A stretch of DNA of 27,960 bases from CAZQLW01 sp964639875 (GCA_964639875.1 CAZXEM010000005.1:1-27960); one strand, 5' to 3'; shown: positions 8,706-15,969, counted from the stretch's first letter. Numbers and translations: made by a program. The notes: a model not told the origin generated them from the sequence alone.

Positions 8706-8722
8706 TATACGTTTGTCGTATA
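8706..8722 (-). promoter_or_regulatory. Hairpin adjacent to the L7Ae Shine-Dalgarno site
   Basis: TATACG-ACAAA-CGTATA in the transcript forms a perfect 6-bp stem with a 5-nt loop. It ends two nucleotides before the GGAGGTT ribosome binding site (8697-8703). Confidence 0.6.
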
Positions 8723-8730
8723 GATTTTAA

Positions 8731-8757
8731 TTTAGTTCATTTAGTTCATTAAGTTCA
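8731..8757 (-). repeat. Three tandem 9-bp repeats in the L7Ae leader
   Basis: Plus-strand units tttagttca, tttagttca and ttaagttca lie directly end to end (8731-8739, 8740-8748, 8749-8757). In the transcript they read as repeated UGAACUAAA-type units between the leader stem and the Shine-Dalgarno hairpin. They do not lie in a coding sequence. Confidence 0.85.
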
Positions 8758-8820
8758 TTACCAATTGACAAAATAAGAATTTAATCTTACCTCGTTGTCT
8801 AAAACCAACTCATTGGTAAT

Positions 8821-8984
8821 AAAGTACTAAAACGCTAGTCCATTTATAAAAGTTACTGAAATTATTAATTTTAAAACGTAACCTTTAAAAAAAGAGAAGT
8901 AAAATGAAACTTTAGGGGCAGGTGTTCTAATAATACTAAAAAATTTAACATACGATAAATATTAACATTTCAAAAATATAAACC
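8821..8984. other. Divergent L7Ae/lonB promoter region
   Basis: The gene-free stretch from 8689 to 8984 is 296 bases. Its left part is the L7Ae leader. The right part holds the two divergent promoters: TATA 8843-8850 for L7Ae and an ATAAATAT box at 8955-8962 for lonB, centred 26-27 nt before its ATG. Between them is AT-rich sequence with one GC cluster (GGGGCAGGTG near 8915-8924) to which I can assign no role. Confidence 0.55.
8843..8850 (-). promoter_or_regulatory. TATA box of the L7Ae operon
   Basis: TTTATAAA, about 155 nt before the L7Ae ATG. With the 26-27 nt spacing seen at other promoters here, transcription should start at about 8820, exactly the first base of the leader stem. Confidence 0.6.
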
Positions 8985-10850
8985 ATGAAAACAACTAAAG
9001 ACATTAAAGTTCCTGAAAAAATAATTGAACAAGTTATTGGTCAGGACGAAGCAGTAGAAATCATAAAAAAAGCCGCTTTACAACGTAGACATGTCCTTCT
9101 TATTGGTGAACCAGGAACAGGAAAAAGTATGTTAGGATTAGCTCTGGCAGAATTGTTACCAAAATCAGAACTTAAAGATGTTCTTACATTTCAGAATCCT
9201 CATGATGAAAATAATCCATTAGTGAAAGAAATGGAAGCTGGTAAAGGCAGAGATGAAATTAAGAAGCATAACTTCGATACTAAAAAAATGTTGAAAAATA
9301 ATAATTTTCTCCTTTTCATTGTTGCAATTTTCACATTAATTGCTCCCTGGTGGGTCAGGTACCATTACAAATCAGATTTAATGTTTACCGCTTTCTTTTT
9401 AGGGGGAATGTTATTTTTGGCAGCAGCAGCAATTATGATGAGCATGGGCCCAAGAATGTTTAAAACAGCTCAAGCAATATTACCCAAACTGATAGTTGAC
9501 AATTTTGGAAAAAAGCAAGCACCTTTTTTTGATGCTACTGGTAGTCATGCTGGTGCTTTACTGGGAGATGTATTACACGACCCATTACAATCTGGCGGTT
9601 TAGGAACCCCTGCAAACTTAAGAGTTGTTGGTGGATTAATTCATAAAGCTAACAAAGGAGTTATTTTTATTGATGAAATTGCTACTCTTCATCCCCGAAC
9701 ACAACAAGAACTTTTATCCGCATTACAAGAAAAGAAATTCCCTATAACTGGCCAATCAGAAAGATCTTCAGGTGCAATGGTGAGAACAGAACCTGTACCT
9801 TGTGATTTTATTCTTGTTGCAGCAGGTAATTTAGAGACTTTAAAAAATATGCATCCAGCATTAAGATCAAGAATTCGTGGTTATGGTTATGAAATTTATA
9901 TGAACGAAACTGTGCCGGATACAAAAGAAAATAGAGAAAAATTGGCAAAATTTGTTGCTCAAGAAGTTAAGAAAGAAAATGGAAAAATACCACACTTTTC
10001 TGTTGGAGCAGTTAGCGCAATCATTGAAGGTGCTAAAAGAAGAGCTAATCGTAAGGGGCATTTAACTTTACATTTACGAGGTCTAGGGGGATTAGTAAGG
10101 GCAGCCGGAGATTTAGCAAAACTAGACGGTCAAAAATGGGTTATGGAAGAACATGTTAAAAAGGCTAAGAATTTGGCCCGGCCACTTGAACAACAAATGG
10201 CTGATAAACATATTGAACGGAAAAAAGAGTATGAAGTTATAGTTACAACTGGTAAAAAAGTTGGTAGGGTAAATGGACTAGCAGTAATTGGTTCTGGATC
10301 AGCCTATTCAGGAATATTGTTACCTATCGAATCAGAAGTTACACATGGCGGAAAAAAGTCAGAAATAATTGCCACTGGTAAACTTGGAGAAATTGCTAAA
10401 GAAGCGGTGAAAAACGTCTCAGCAATAATTATGAAATATTTCGGTGAAGATATCAAAGAAACGAGAGATATTTTTGTTCAGTTCTTACAAACGTATGAGG
10501 GAGTAGAGGGAGATTCTGCCAGCATAGCTGTAGCCACCTCAATCATTTCCGCTTTGAAAAAAATTCCTGTACGGCAAGATGTGGCGATGACCGGTTCATT
10601 ATCCGTTAGAGGAAAAGTATTACCGGTAGGAGGAATATCTTCAAAAGTAGAAGCTGCAATAGATGTAGGAATTAAAACAGTAATATTACCAAAATCAAAC
10701 TTACAAGATATCGTTATTGAAAAATCTAAATTAAAAAAAATTAAAATTATTCCAGTAACAACAATTGAAGAAGTCTTAAAGTATACATTAGACTGGAATG
10801 GTAAAAAAAAATTAAAAGAAAAAATAATTAATAATTTAAAGAAGGGTTAA
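8985..10850 (+). CDS. lonB: Archaeal Lon protease, membrane-anchored LonB
   Basis: ATP-dependent serine protease of the cytoplasmic membrane that degrades damaged and regulatory proteins. It has 621 residues. Walker A GEPGTGKS is at 41-48. Two membrane helices (about 107-124 and 132-152) are inserted in the AAA+ domain, the hallmark of archaeal LonB. Walker B VIFIDE is at 226-231. The C-terminal protease domain has S511 in EGDSASIA and K554 in GGISSKVEAAIDVG, 43 residues apart as in the known Ser-Lys dyad. An AT-rich box at 8955-8962, 26-27 nt before the ATG, and the lack of a Shine-Dalgarno site suggest a leaderless transcript. It lies divergent to the L7Ae operon. Confidence 0.97.
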   Translation: MKTTKDIKVPEKIIEQVIGQDEAVEIIKKAALQRRHVLLIGEPGTGKSMLGLALAELLPKSELKDVLTFQNPHDENNPLVKEMEAGKGRDEIKKHNFDTKKMLKNNNFLLFIVAIFTLIAPWWVRYHYKSDLMFTAFFLGGMLFLAAAAIMMSMGPRMFKTAQAILPKLIVDNFGKKQAPFFDATGSHAGALLGDVLHDPLQSGGLGTPANLRVVGGLIHKANKGVIFIDEIATLHPRTQQELLSALQEKKFPITGQSERSSGAMVRTEPVPCDFILVAAGNLETLKNMHPALRSRIRGYGYEIYMNETVPDTKENREKLAKFVAQEVKKENGKIPHFSVGAVSAIIEGAKRRANRKGHLTLHLRGLGGLVRAAGDLAKLDGQKWVMEEHVKKAKNLARPLEQQMADKHIERKKEYEVIVTTGKKVGRVNGLAVIGSGSAYSGILLPIESEVTHGGKKSEIIATGKLGEIAKEAVKNVSAIIMKYFGEDIKETRDIFVQFLQTYEGVEGDSASIAVATSIISALKKIPVRQDVAMTGSLSVRGKVLPVGGISSKVEAAIDVGIKTVILPKSNLQDIVIEKSKLKKIKIIPVTTIEEVLKYTLDWNGKKKLKEKIINNLKKG

Positions 10851-10855
10851 GAAAG

Positions 10856-10863
10856 TTTATAAA
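10856..10863 (+). promoter_or_regulatory. TATA box of aIF1A gene
   Basis: TTTATAAA directly after the lonB stop, centred about 32 nt before the aIF1A ATG. This predicts an mRNA with at most a few leader bases and no Shine-Dalgarno site. Confidence 0.55.
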
Positions 10864-10891
10864 GCACAACCTATTTTTAATACTATATCAA

Positions 10892-11209
10892 ATGGCATAT
10901 ACCCCACCCGATCAATCAATGATTAGAGTAAGATTACCGCAAGGTAAAGAAGTTCTCGGCATTGTTCAACAAAGATTAGGCGGGAGCAGAATGCGAGTTC
11001 TTTGTTTAGATGGAAAAAATAGAATTTGTAGAATCCCCGGTAGGTTAAGAAGAGCTTTGTGGGTTAGAGAAAATAATGTCGTTATCATTGAACCTTGGGA
11101 ACTTGGCGGAGATGAGAAAGGCGATGTGGTTTACAAATATAGAAGTAAAGCAGAAGTCGAATTCTTAAAAAAGAAAGGATTGTTAAAAGATATTGAAGAA
11201 GAATTCTAG
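10892..11209 (+). CDS. eif1A: Translation initiation factor aIF1A
   Basis: 105 residues with the S1-like OB fold of eIF1A: MIRVRLPQGKEVLGIVQQRLGGSRMRVLCLDGKNRICRIPG, followed by LRRALWVRENNVVIIEPWE and the basic-acidic C-terminal part ending KKKGLLKDIEEEF. It binds the A site of the small subunit during start-codon selection. It has its own TATA box 32 nt upstream, so it is probably transcribed independently of lonB. Confidence 0.96.
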   Translation: MAYTPPDQSMIRVRLPQGKEVLGIVQQRLGGSRMRVLCLDGKNRICRIPGRLRRALWVRENNVVIIEPWELGGDEKGDVVYKYRSKAEVEFLKKKGLLKDIEEEF

Positions 11210-11252
11210 TCCAACAATCATATTAGATAATATTTAACCAAAGATAGAAATA

Positions 11253-11260
11253 CTTAAATA
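11253..11260 (+). promoter_or_regulatory. TATA box of the gene at 11283
   Basis: CTTAAATA centred about 26.5 nt before the ATG at 11283, with no Shine-Dalgarno site, as expected for a leaderless transcript. Confidence 0.5.
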
Positions 11261-11282
11261 AACAGTTTGTTAACATTTCTTT

Positions 11283-11921
11283 ATGGCAAAAAGCAGATTT
11301 AAATTATACATTTATGGGATTATACTTTTATTACTTTTTTTTGGTTTGATTAGAATATTTATTACTGAAAGTGGAAAGTTTTTCGCTTTAGAATTATTAG
11401 GGTTATTATTCTTATTACTACTATCTTTAATTGGTTTTATTGGTTACAGCGAGGTTTGGGGAGAAAGGGTATTCTTTTTTGTTTTCCTGTTTTATTTTGT
11501 AAATTTAATTTTAATCTGGAAAGTACAAGGAGCGTTATATTTAGTGTTATTATTACTAACTTTGATTGGGTTCTTAATGAGTTTTCCAAAAAAACCGGAC
11601 CAAGAAGATTGCCATGAATGTTTTGAAAAACCAGAATTTGAAGAAGAACCGCACAGTGAAGTTTTTGATCCAGTTGTTAAAGAAGAAGAAAAAAGTGAAA
11701 CAAAAGTTGTAAAAACCGTGGATGTAAAAACAAAAGCTGTTAAGGAAATAGTTAAAGCAAAACATTCTCCTGGTAAATATATAGCTAGTTCTTACAGTAA
11801 TGTTTACCACGAACCAAAATGTGAATGGGCAAAAAGAATTTCTGTGAAAAGAAGAGTTTGGTTCAAAGATAAGCGAGAAGCAACAAATAAGAAGTATAAA
11901 AAACACAGTTGTGTTAAATAA
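11283..11921 (+). CDS. Membrane protein with C-terminal Ada-like metal-binding domain
   Basis: 212 residues. Four hydrophobic segments (about 7-27, 33-54, 61-80 and 83-100) form a small membrane bundle. An acidic, then Lys/Val-rich linker follows, with a CHEC motif at 110-113. Residues 165-212 (KYIASSYSNVYHEPKCEWAK…) match the Ada-type Zn-binding domain found at the C-terminus of many nucleases and membrane proteins, usually S-x-S-x-x-Y-H-x-P-x-C-x-W-A…GYxPCxxC. Here H176, C180 and C210 are present, but the protein stops two residues after C210, so the last Cys of the usual pair is missing. Function is unknown. The tail may still bind metal or only keep the fold. Confidence 0.8.
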   Translation: MAKSRFKLYIYGIILLLLFFGLIRIFITESGKFFALELLGLLFLLLLSLIGFIGYSEVWGERVFFFVFLFYFVNLILIWKVQGALYLVLLLLTLIGFLMSFPKKPDQEDCHECFEKPEFEEEPHSEVFDPVVKEEEKSETKVVKTVDVKTKAVKEIVKAKHSPGKYIASSYSNVYHEPKCEWAKRISVKRRVWFKDKREATNKKYKKHSCVK

Positions 11922-11931
11922 TAATTTATTT

Positions 11932-12396
11932 TTAATTCTCTTTTCTTTCTTCTTTAAAATAATAAATGACTAATCCAATAACACTAACAGTCAAAGCACT
12001 ATCAGCAATGTTAAATGCTGGCCAGAAACTAAAACTAATAAAGTCAATCACGTAACCACGAAGAAAACGGTCAATAAGATTTCCGATTACTCCGCCTAAG
12101 AACAAAGCAAAGAGTACTTGGGGGAATTTTTCTTGCGGGATTTTTTTATAATAAGCAATTACGGTTACGGCAACAATTAAAGAGATTATTCCTAAAAAAA
12201 AAGTTTTTCCTTGTAAAATGCCAAACCCAGCACCGGTATTCTTTATCAAAACTATTTTCAAGTATCTAAAACCAAAATAAGGTTCAAAATTTAGGATTAA
12301 ATATTTTGTTAATTGATCAAAAAAGACAATTAAAAAAGAAATTAAAGAGAAAGTAAGTCCTAACTGGTGTTTTTGAATAAATGTTTTTTTTACCAT
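11932..12396 (-). CDS. lspA: Lipoprotein signal peptidase II
   Basis: Integral-membrane aspartyl protease that in bacteria removes the signal peptide of prolipoproteins before the lipid-modified Cys. 154 residues, four hydrophobic segments. All family motifs are present: D27 in FFDQLTKYL, NTGAGFG at 53-59, GGVIGNLIDR with catalytic D109, and VIDFISF…AFNIADSAL with catalytic D132. LspA homologues are uncommon in archaea, so lateral transfer from bacteria is plausible. No other protein in the window has a lipobox, so no substrate is visible. The ATG overlaps the last codons of the upstream gene by 7 nt, so the two are probably translationally coupled. Confidence 0.93.
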   Translation of the reverse strand: MVKKTFIQKHQLGLTFSLISFLIVFFDQLTKYLILNFEPYFGFRYLKIVLIKNTGAGFGILQGKTFFLGIISLIVAVTVIAYYKKIPQEKFPQVLFALFLGGVIGNLIDRFLRGYVIDFISFSFWPAFNIADSALTVSVIGLVIYYFKEERKEN

Positions 12397-12836
12397 AATT
12401 TTTCTTCTTTCTTTTCAGCTCCACCTAAACTAAGTTTTTCCAAATTTGCCATTCTTCTGTCAAGAGAATTAAGAATTGCCTTAATGGTATCTAACTTACT
12501 ACTAATCAATTCTAATTCTCTAGAATTAGATCCTGGCGTAGCAGAAAGCGGAGATGATACTGTTGGTTGCTGTGCTTGAGAAAGTGAACCAGCTGGTTGA
12601 GATCCCATCCCTGGAATATTTGCTGTCCCTGGTGCAGTTGAACCAACATTAGCAGGATCAATTCCTGTTTGGTCAGGAAACGCTGCTTGATTGTCCAAAC
12701 CTAAATCTTGCTGGCCCAATCCTAATTCGTCTGAATGTAAACCTGTATCGGCTTTACCCATTTCATGATCTGCAAGTTTATCAAAATCAAAATCATCCTC
12801 TTTTTTCCAAAACATTAATTTGTTTAATAAGCTCAT
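12390..12836 (-). CDS. Conserved small protein with N-terminal LLNKLMFWKK motif and C-terminal coiled coil
   Basis: 148 residues in three parts: an amphipathic N-terminal segment (MSLLNKLMFWKKEDDFDFDKL), an acidic then Gly/Pro/Ser/Gln-rich low-complexity middle (about 30-105), and a helical heptad-like C-terminal segment (ELISSKLDTIKAILNSLDRRMANLEKL). From memory this layout, including the FWKK start, is common in hypothetical proteins of DPANN archaea. No function is known to me. The N-terminus could attach the protein to the membrane, with the coiled coil joining partners. A TATA-like box at 12861-12868 lies about 28 nt before the ATG and fits a leaderless start. The gene overlaps lspA by 7 nt, which hints at a link with membrane or secretion functions. 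Confidence 0.8.
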   Translation of the reverse strand: MSLLNKLMFWKKEDDFDFDKLADHEMGKADTGLHSDELGLGQQDLGLDNQAAFPDQTGIDPANVGSTAPGTANIPGMGSQPAGSLSQAQQPTVSSPLSATPGSNSRELELISSKLDTIKAILNSLDRRMANLEKLSLGGAEKKEEKLW

Positions 12837-12860
12837 AAAGTTAAAGAATTATTTTTTAGG

Positions 12861-12868
12861 TTTTAAAC
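12861..12868 (-). promoter_or_regulatory. TATA-like box of the 12390-12836/lspA operon
   Basis: GTTTAAAA on the minus strand, centred about 28 nt before the ATG at 12836. It lies back to back with the box at 12901-12908 that serves the opposite gene. Confidence 0.45.
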
Positions 12869-12900
12869 TTTTTTGTTTTTCATGATAGATTAACCAAAAA

Positions 12901-12908
12901 TTTAATAA
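12901..12908 (+). promoter_or_regulatory. TATA-like box of the gene at 12932
   Basis: TTTAATAA centred 27-28 nt before the ATG at 12932, with no Shine-Dalgarno site between, so the mRNA is probably leaderless. Confidence 0.5.
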
Positions 12909-12931
12909 AAAGTATCATAAATTCTTGGTTT

Positions 12932-13168
12932 ATGGCAAAGAAAACAGATAATACGGATAAAGCTGAACAAATTGGAATACATAAAGGTTCATTACAAACT
13001 TTAAGTAAAGAAAGGGAAGAACTTGCACGTATTTTACAAATTGTCGAACAATTAATGCAAATGCATCTTGTAGAACTTAAAAAGTTAGGCGTAGATTTGG
13101 TTAAAGAAGCTAAAGACACTACTAAAAAACTTAAAGGCAAAAAACCTATTGAAGATGTGTTAGGATAA
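12932..13168 (+). CDS. Small helical protein of unknown function
   Basis: 78 residues, Lys- and Glu-rich, predicted to be almost wholly helical: residues 20-65 (LQTLSKEREELARILQIVEQ…) look like a coiled coil or helical bundle. There is no membrane segment, Cys pair or recognisable motif. Support for coding comes from a TATA box at the spacing shared by other leaderless genes here and a start codon at the expected place. The opposite strand also holds an open frame of 86 codons but with non-protein-like composition and no promoter. I do not recognise the family. Confidence 0.7.
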   Translation: MAKKTDNTDKAEQIGIHKGSLQTLSKEREELARILQIVEQLMQMHLVELKKLGVDLVKEAKDTTKKLKGKKPIEDVLG

Positions 13169-13254
13169 AGTTACTTCTTAAATTTTTTTATTTTTATTAT
13201 TCTGATTTTTATTATTAATACTTGAAAAGAAAAAATAGAAGAAAAAAGAAAAAA
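13169..13254. terminator. Convergent T-rich intergenic region
   Basis: This gap separates the ends of the 78-residue gene and the S-layer-like gene. The plus strand has runs of T (ATTTTTTTATTTTTATTATT) near 13179-13200, fitting archaeal U-tract termination of the rightward gene. The minus strand has T-rich segments from 13222 to 13254 for the leftward gene. Confidence 0.5.
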
Positions 13255-15969
13255 TTACCTAATTAACAAAGCTACCAAAAAGATAACAATAGCTAACAAG
13301 ATGATTATTCCAGCAATGATTAAAGCAGTCAAACGCATTTCTCCCCATGTGTCTGTTACAGGTTCATTAACAACGTTATTAGTTGCTGGGAATTCAAATT
13401 GTTCAATTGTAACTGTACTACCCTCGTCATTATTGCTTGATGGAAGATAATAGTTATCAAAAGTGTAACTTTCTTCTTCATCTTCCTCGCCACTTAAAAC
13501 TTTACCAACCTTTTCCCTCAAATCTTTAAGATCATCTTCTAAAGTATCCAACTTGTCAAGTAAATCTTCTTCATCACTTAGACTACTATCTTCAACAACA
13601 TCAATTAAATCTTCAACTTCATCTTTAAGATCTTTTAAATCGTCGTCAAGTTTGTCAAGTTTATCTTCATACTTATCAAGGTCATTATCATCATCTTCAT
13701 TGAACGCTTTTTCATACTTCTTCTTAAAGTAAAAGTAATCATCTTCAAAGTCTTCATACTCACCATCAAATTCTTCATACTGTTCCCATTCTGTTCCTAA
13801 AGCGTCAGGATCAGTAGCATTCTCACTGGTAGGATTATCTGCTGGAGTTGAACCACCATCACAAACGTCTCCAAGACCATCATTATCAGAATCTACTTGA
13901 TCAACATTAGCAGACAGTTTACAATTATCAAGAGCATCAACTATTCCATCGCCGTCAGTATCATCAATAGTTGGATTACCAGTTAAAGTATCAGTTGAGT
14001 TACTATTTGAGTTACCAGTTACATCAAAAACTTCCCCATAAGCAGTAACAACAGTAACTTTACCTTCAGTTTTTTTTGCTATAGCAGCCATGATTTTAAC
14101 TTTGCCATCAATAACATCAGTTTGAAGTTCGTTCAAATTAATTTCAAATTCAAAATGCTTAGTAACCATTGACGGGAATGAATAAACCAGTTCTCCGCCA
14201 GGGATATGACAATCGCTTCCGTCAGGATGACATACTACAGCTTGAGCAACAAAATTACCATAAGTATCATGTTTCCACATATTTGTAATATCGTAACTAA
14301 CTGTAACAGACTCGTTAGAAACTAATGGGTCAGGAGTTACTTCCAGATTAGAAATTACTAAAACAAGGGGTTCATCGTTATCATTTAGAGGCCCAATTTG
14401 AACATCTTCATAACTTGTTCCCTCAATTAACATTTCAGTCCCATAAAGATCATATTTGTGATTAACTAACACCTTTGCTGCTAACCTTGTATCTTCGTCA
14501 GTATAACCAGCAACAACCATCGCTACTTTATCATTATATTGGAAAAGTTTAATGATTGCTTGTCCTGGTTCAAGACCAATAGTACAATCAATAGGATTTC
14601 CAAACAATTCTGCAGCAACAGTATTTACACAAGGTCCACCAACAACAATTAAATTCTGAGCATTAACATCAGAGATTTCACTATCAAGCTTAACCGTGTT
14701 ACTAACTTGAGCATCTAAACTAACAGCAATTTCTGTCATTGCTAAATTGTTCATTGAAACAGAATTTTCACCAACAACAAAGTAACCGTTAAATTTACCA
14801 TCTTCAATAAACATTTCAGGATAATCGCTTAAAGTTAACATTTTGTAAGCTGGAACAGTAGTAGTAATTCCAGAATGTTCTTCAACAATATCAACAAAAT
14901 CTTCTAACTGAGTATCAAATTTCTTTAAATCGGTTAAAATATTATTAAAAAGATAATCGGCTTGGGCATTATTTCCCATATACTCATCTTGGTAATCTTC
15001 AACGTCATCAATTAAATCATCAACATTATCCATTAAATCATCAATTTGATCTAAAAGTGATTCTGCTAAATCTTCATCAATTTCTTCGTCAATCTCAGAA
15101 ACAACATTTTTAATTTTGTTAAAGTCTGATTTAACAGAAGAATAGTAATCTTTTACTTGATTAACAACTTCATTCAAATTATTAGGTGGGAAATCAAATC
15201 CACTGATTCCTTCTTTCAAGTCAGAATATCTTTCTGCTTGATCCCCTAATTCACCTAAAAGTTTTTCAAAAACATTAACTTTATTCTGATCATCTAATTC
15301 ATTAAATAAATCAATATTTCCATTAATTTGTTCAAGCAATAAAGTAATTTGATATTCAATTTTACCTAAACTTTTCTTTAAAAATTGAGCAGTTGCAAAT
15401 GAAAGATCTTTACCTTGAGTTTTCAAAGTGTCCTCAACAGAATCTAACTTTGAAGTAATACTTAAAATCTGGTCCTCAATTGTTAAAACTTCAGATTCAA
15501 AATCAGGTGTTTCAATTACATCCAATAAAACAAATAATCCATTTTCTAAAGTTTCAAGATCATTTACAAGATCTTCAGCGTTTTCTGATAATTGTTTAAA
15601 TTCAGAATGTAAATATGCTAATTTTTCAGCATCTTCTTCAGAAATAAAACGAAGATTGTTCTTTAAAGTGTCAACTTGTTCCGCTTTATTAAAAGCTGTT
15701 TCTTCAATTTGTTCAGCTTTTTCTTTTAAAAGTTGAGTATTAGTATACATTAATTGAATTTTATTTTCATTTTCCTCACCAGATAATTGAGAAAATTGAG
15801 TTTCTAATTTTCCAGTTTGATATTCAACATTTGAATAAAATCCTTTCAAATTATCTAAATTTTGTTCTAAATAATTAATCTGATCATTATCAGCTAAAAT
15901 CATTGAACCGCTAAAGCCCATGACTAAGAATAATACCAGAAAGACAGTTAATATTTTTTTCCAAACCAT
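13255..15969 (-). CDS. S-layer-like surface protein with coiled coils and thrombospondin type 3 repeat
   Basis: 904 residues. A signal peptide (about 1-26, KKILTVFLVLFLVMGFSGS then an ALA-like cleavage region) is followed by a long coiled-coil stalk to about 360. Residues 371-523 (…NLIVVGGPCVNTVAAELFGN…, VAMVVAGYTDEDTRLAAKVL) resemble the C-terminal domain of archaeal S-layer proteins. Next come an Ig-like beta domain (about 530-640), a thrombospondin type 3 repeat at 668-704 (DTDGDGIVDALDNC…DSDNDGLGDVCD, likely calcium-binding), a second very acidic coiled coil (about 730-830) and a C-terminal membrane anchor (877-903). It is thus a surface protein anchored at its C-terminus. It may be the main S-layer protein or a related stalk protein. 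A TATA box gives a leader of about 55 nt with GAGGT before the ATG, suiting high expression. Confidence 0.88.
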   Translation of the reverse strand: MVWKKILTVFLVLFLVMGFSGSMILADNDQINYLEQNLDNLKGFYSNVEYQTGKLETQFSQLSGEENENKIQLMYTNTQLLKEKAEQIEETAFNKAEQVDTLKNNLRFISEEDAEKLAYLHSEFKQLSENAEDLVNDLETLENGLFVLLDVIETPDFESEVLTIEDQILSITSKLDSVEDTLKTQGKDLSFATAQFLKKSLGKIEYQITLLLEQINGNIDLFNELDDQNKVNVFEKLLGELGDQAERYSDLKEGISGFDFPPNNLNEVVNQVKDYYSSVKSDFNKIKNVVSEIDEEIDEDLAESLLDQIDDLMDNVDDLIDDVEDYQDEYMGNNAQADYLFNNILTDLKKFDTQLEDFVDIVEEHSGITTTVPAYKMLTLSDYPEMFIEDGKFNGYFVVGENSVSMNNLAMTEIAVSLDAQVSNTVKLDSEISDVNAQNLIVVGGPCVNTVAAELFGNPIDCTIGLEPGQAIIKLFQYNDKVAMVVAGYTDEDTRLAAKVLVNHKYDLYGTEMLIEGTSYEDVQIGPLNDNDEPLVLVISNLEVTPDPLVSNESVTVSYDITNMWKHDTYGNFVAQAVVCHPDGSDCHIPGGELVYSFPSMVTKHFEFEINLNELQTDVIDGKVKIMAAIAKKTEGKVTVVTAYGEVFDVTGNSNSNSTDTLTGNPTIDDTDGDGIVDALDNCKLSANVDQVDSDNDGLGDVCDGGSTPADNPTSENATDPDALGTEWEQYEEFDGEYEDFEDDYFYFKKKYEKAFNEDDDNDLDKYEDKLDKLDDDLKDLKDEVEDLIDVVEDSSLSDEEDLLDKLDTLEDDLKDLREKVGKVLSGEEDEEESYTFDNYYLPSSNNDEGSTVTIEQFEFPATNNVVNEPVTDTWGEMRLTALIIAGIIILLAIVIFLVALLIR

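Larger units (their letters stand above)
8689..8820 (-). promoter_or_regulatory. Structured 5' leader of the L7Ae operon (candidate cis-regulatory RNA)
   Basis: The minus-strand TATA box at 8843-8850 predicts transcription starting near 8820, giving a leader of about 132 nt. The leader would begin with ATTACCAAT (8820-8812), which pairs perfectly with ATTGGTAAT at 8765-8757. Nested inside are GACAA/TTGTC (mRNA-side arms at 8799-8795 and 8771-8767 as read on the plus strand) and TAAGA/TCTTA (8789-8785 and 8778-8774). The same 5' bases can instead form a local hairpin ACCAA-TGAG-TTGGT (8817-8804), so two folds exclude each other. Downstream are three 9-bp repeats and a 6-bp hairpin next to the Shine-Dalgarno site. 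Fold and role are inferred. No canonical kink-turn was found by eye. Confidence 0.55.

Noticed and set aside
8689..8820. Classical kink-turn in the L7Ae leader
   Set aside because: Several UGA and GAG trinucleotides occur, but I could not arrange a stem, 3-nt bulge and tandem G-A pairs as required, so I report only the stems that pair clearly.
8871..8951. 26-codon open frame on the minus strand upstream of the L7Ae promoter, with a TATA-like string 27 nt before its ATG
   Set aside because: Very short, rich in Leu and Phe as expected from AT-rich non-coding DNA, overlaps the lonB promoter and has no recognisable product.
12880..13140. 86-codon minus-strand frame opposite the small helical protein
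   Set aside because: Its composition is Ser/Leu/Cys-rich antisense of a Lys/Glu-rich gene, and it has no promoter. The plus-strand frame has a correctly spaced TATA box.
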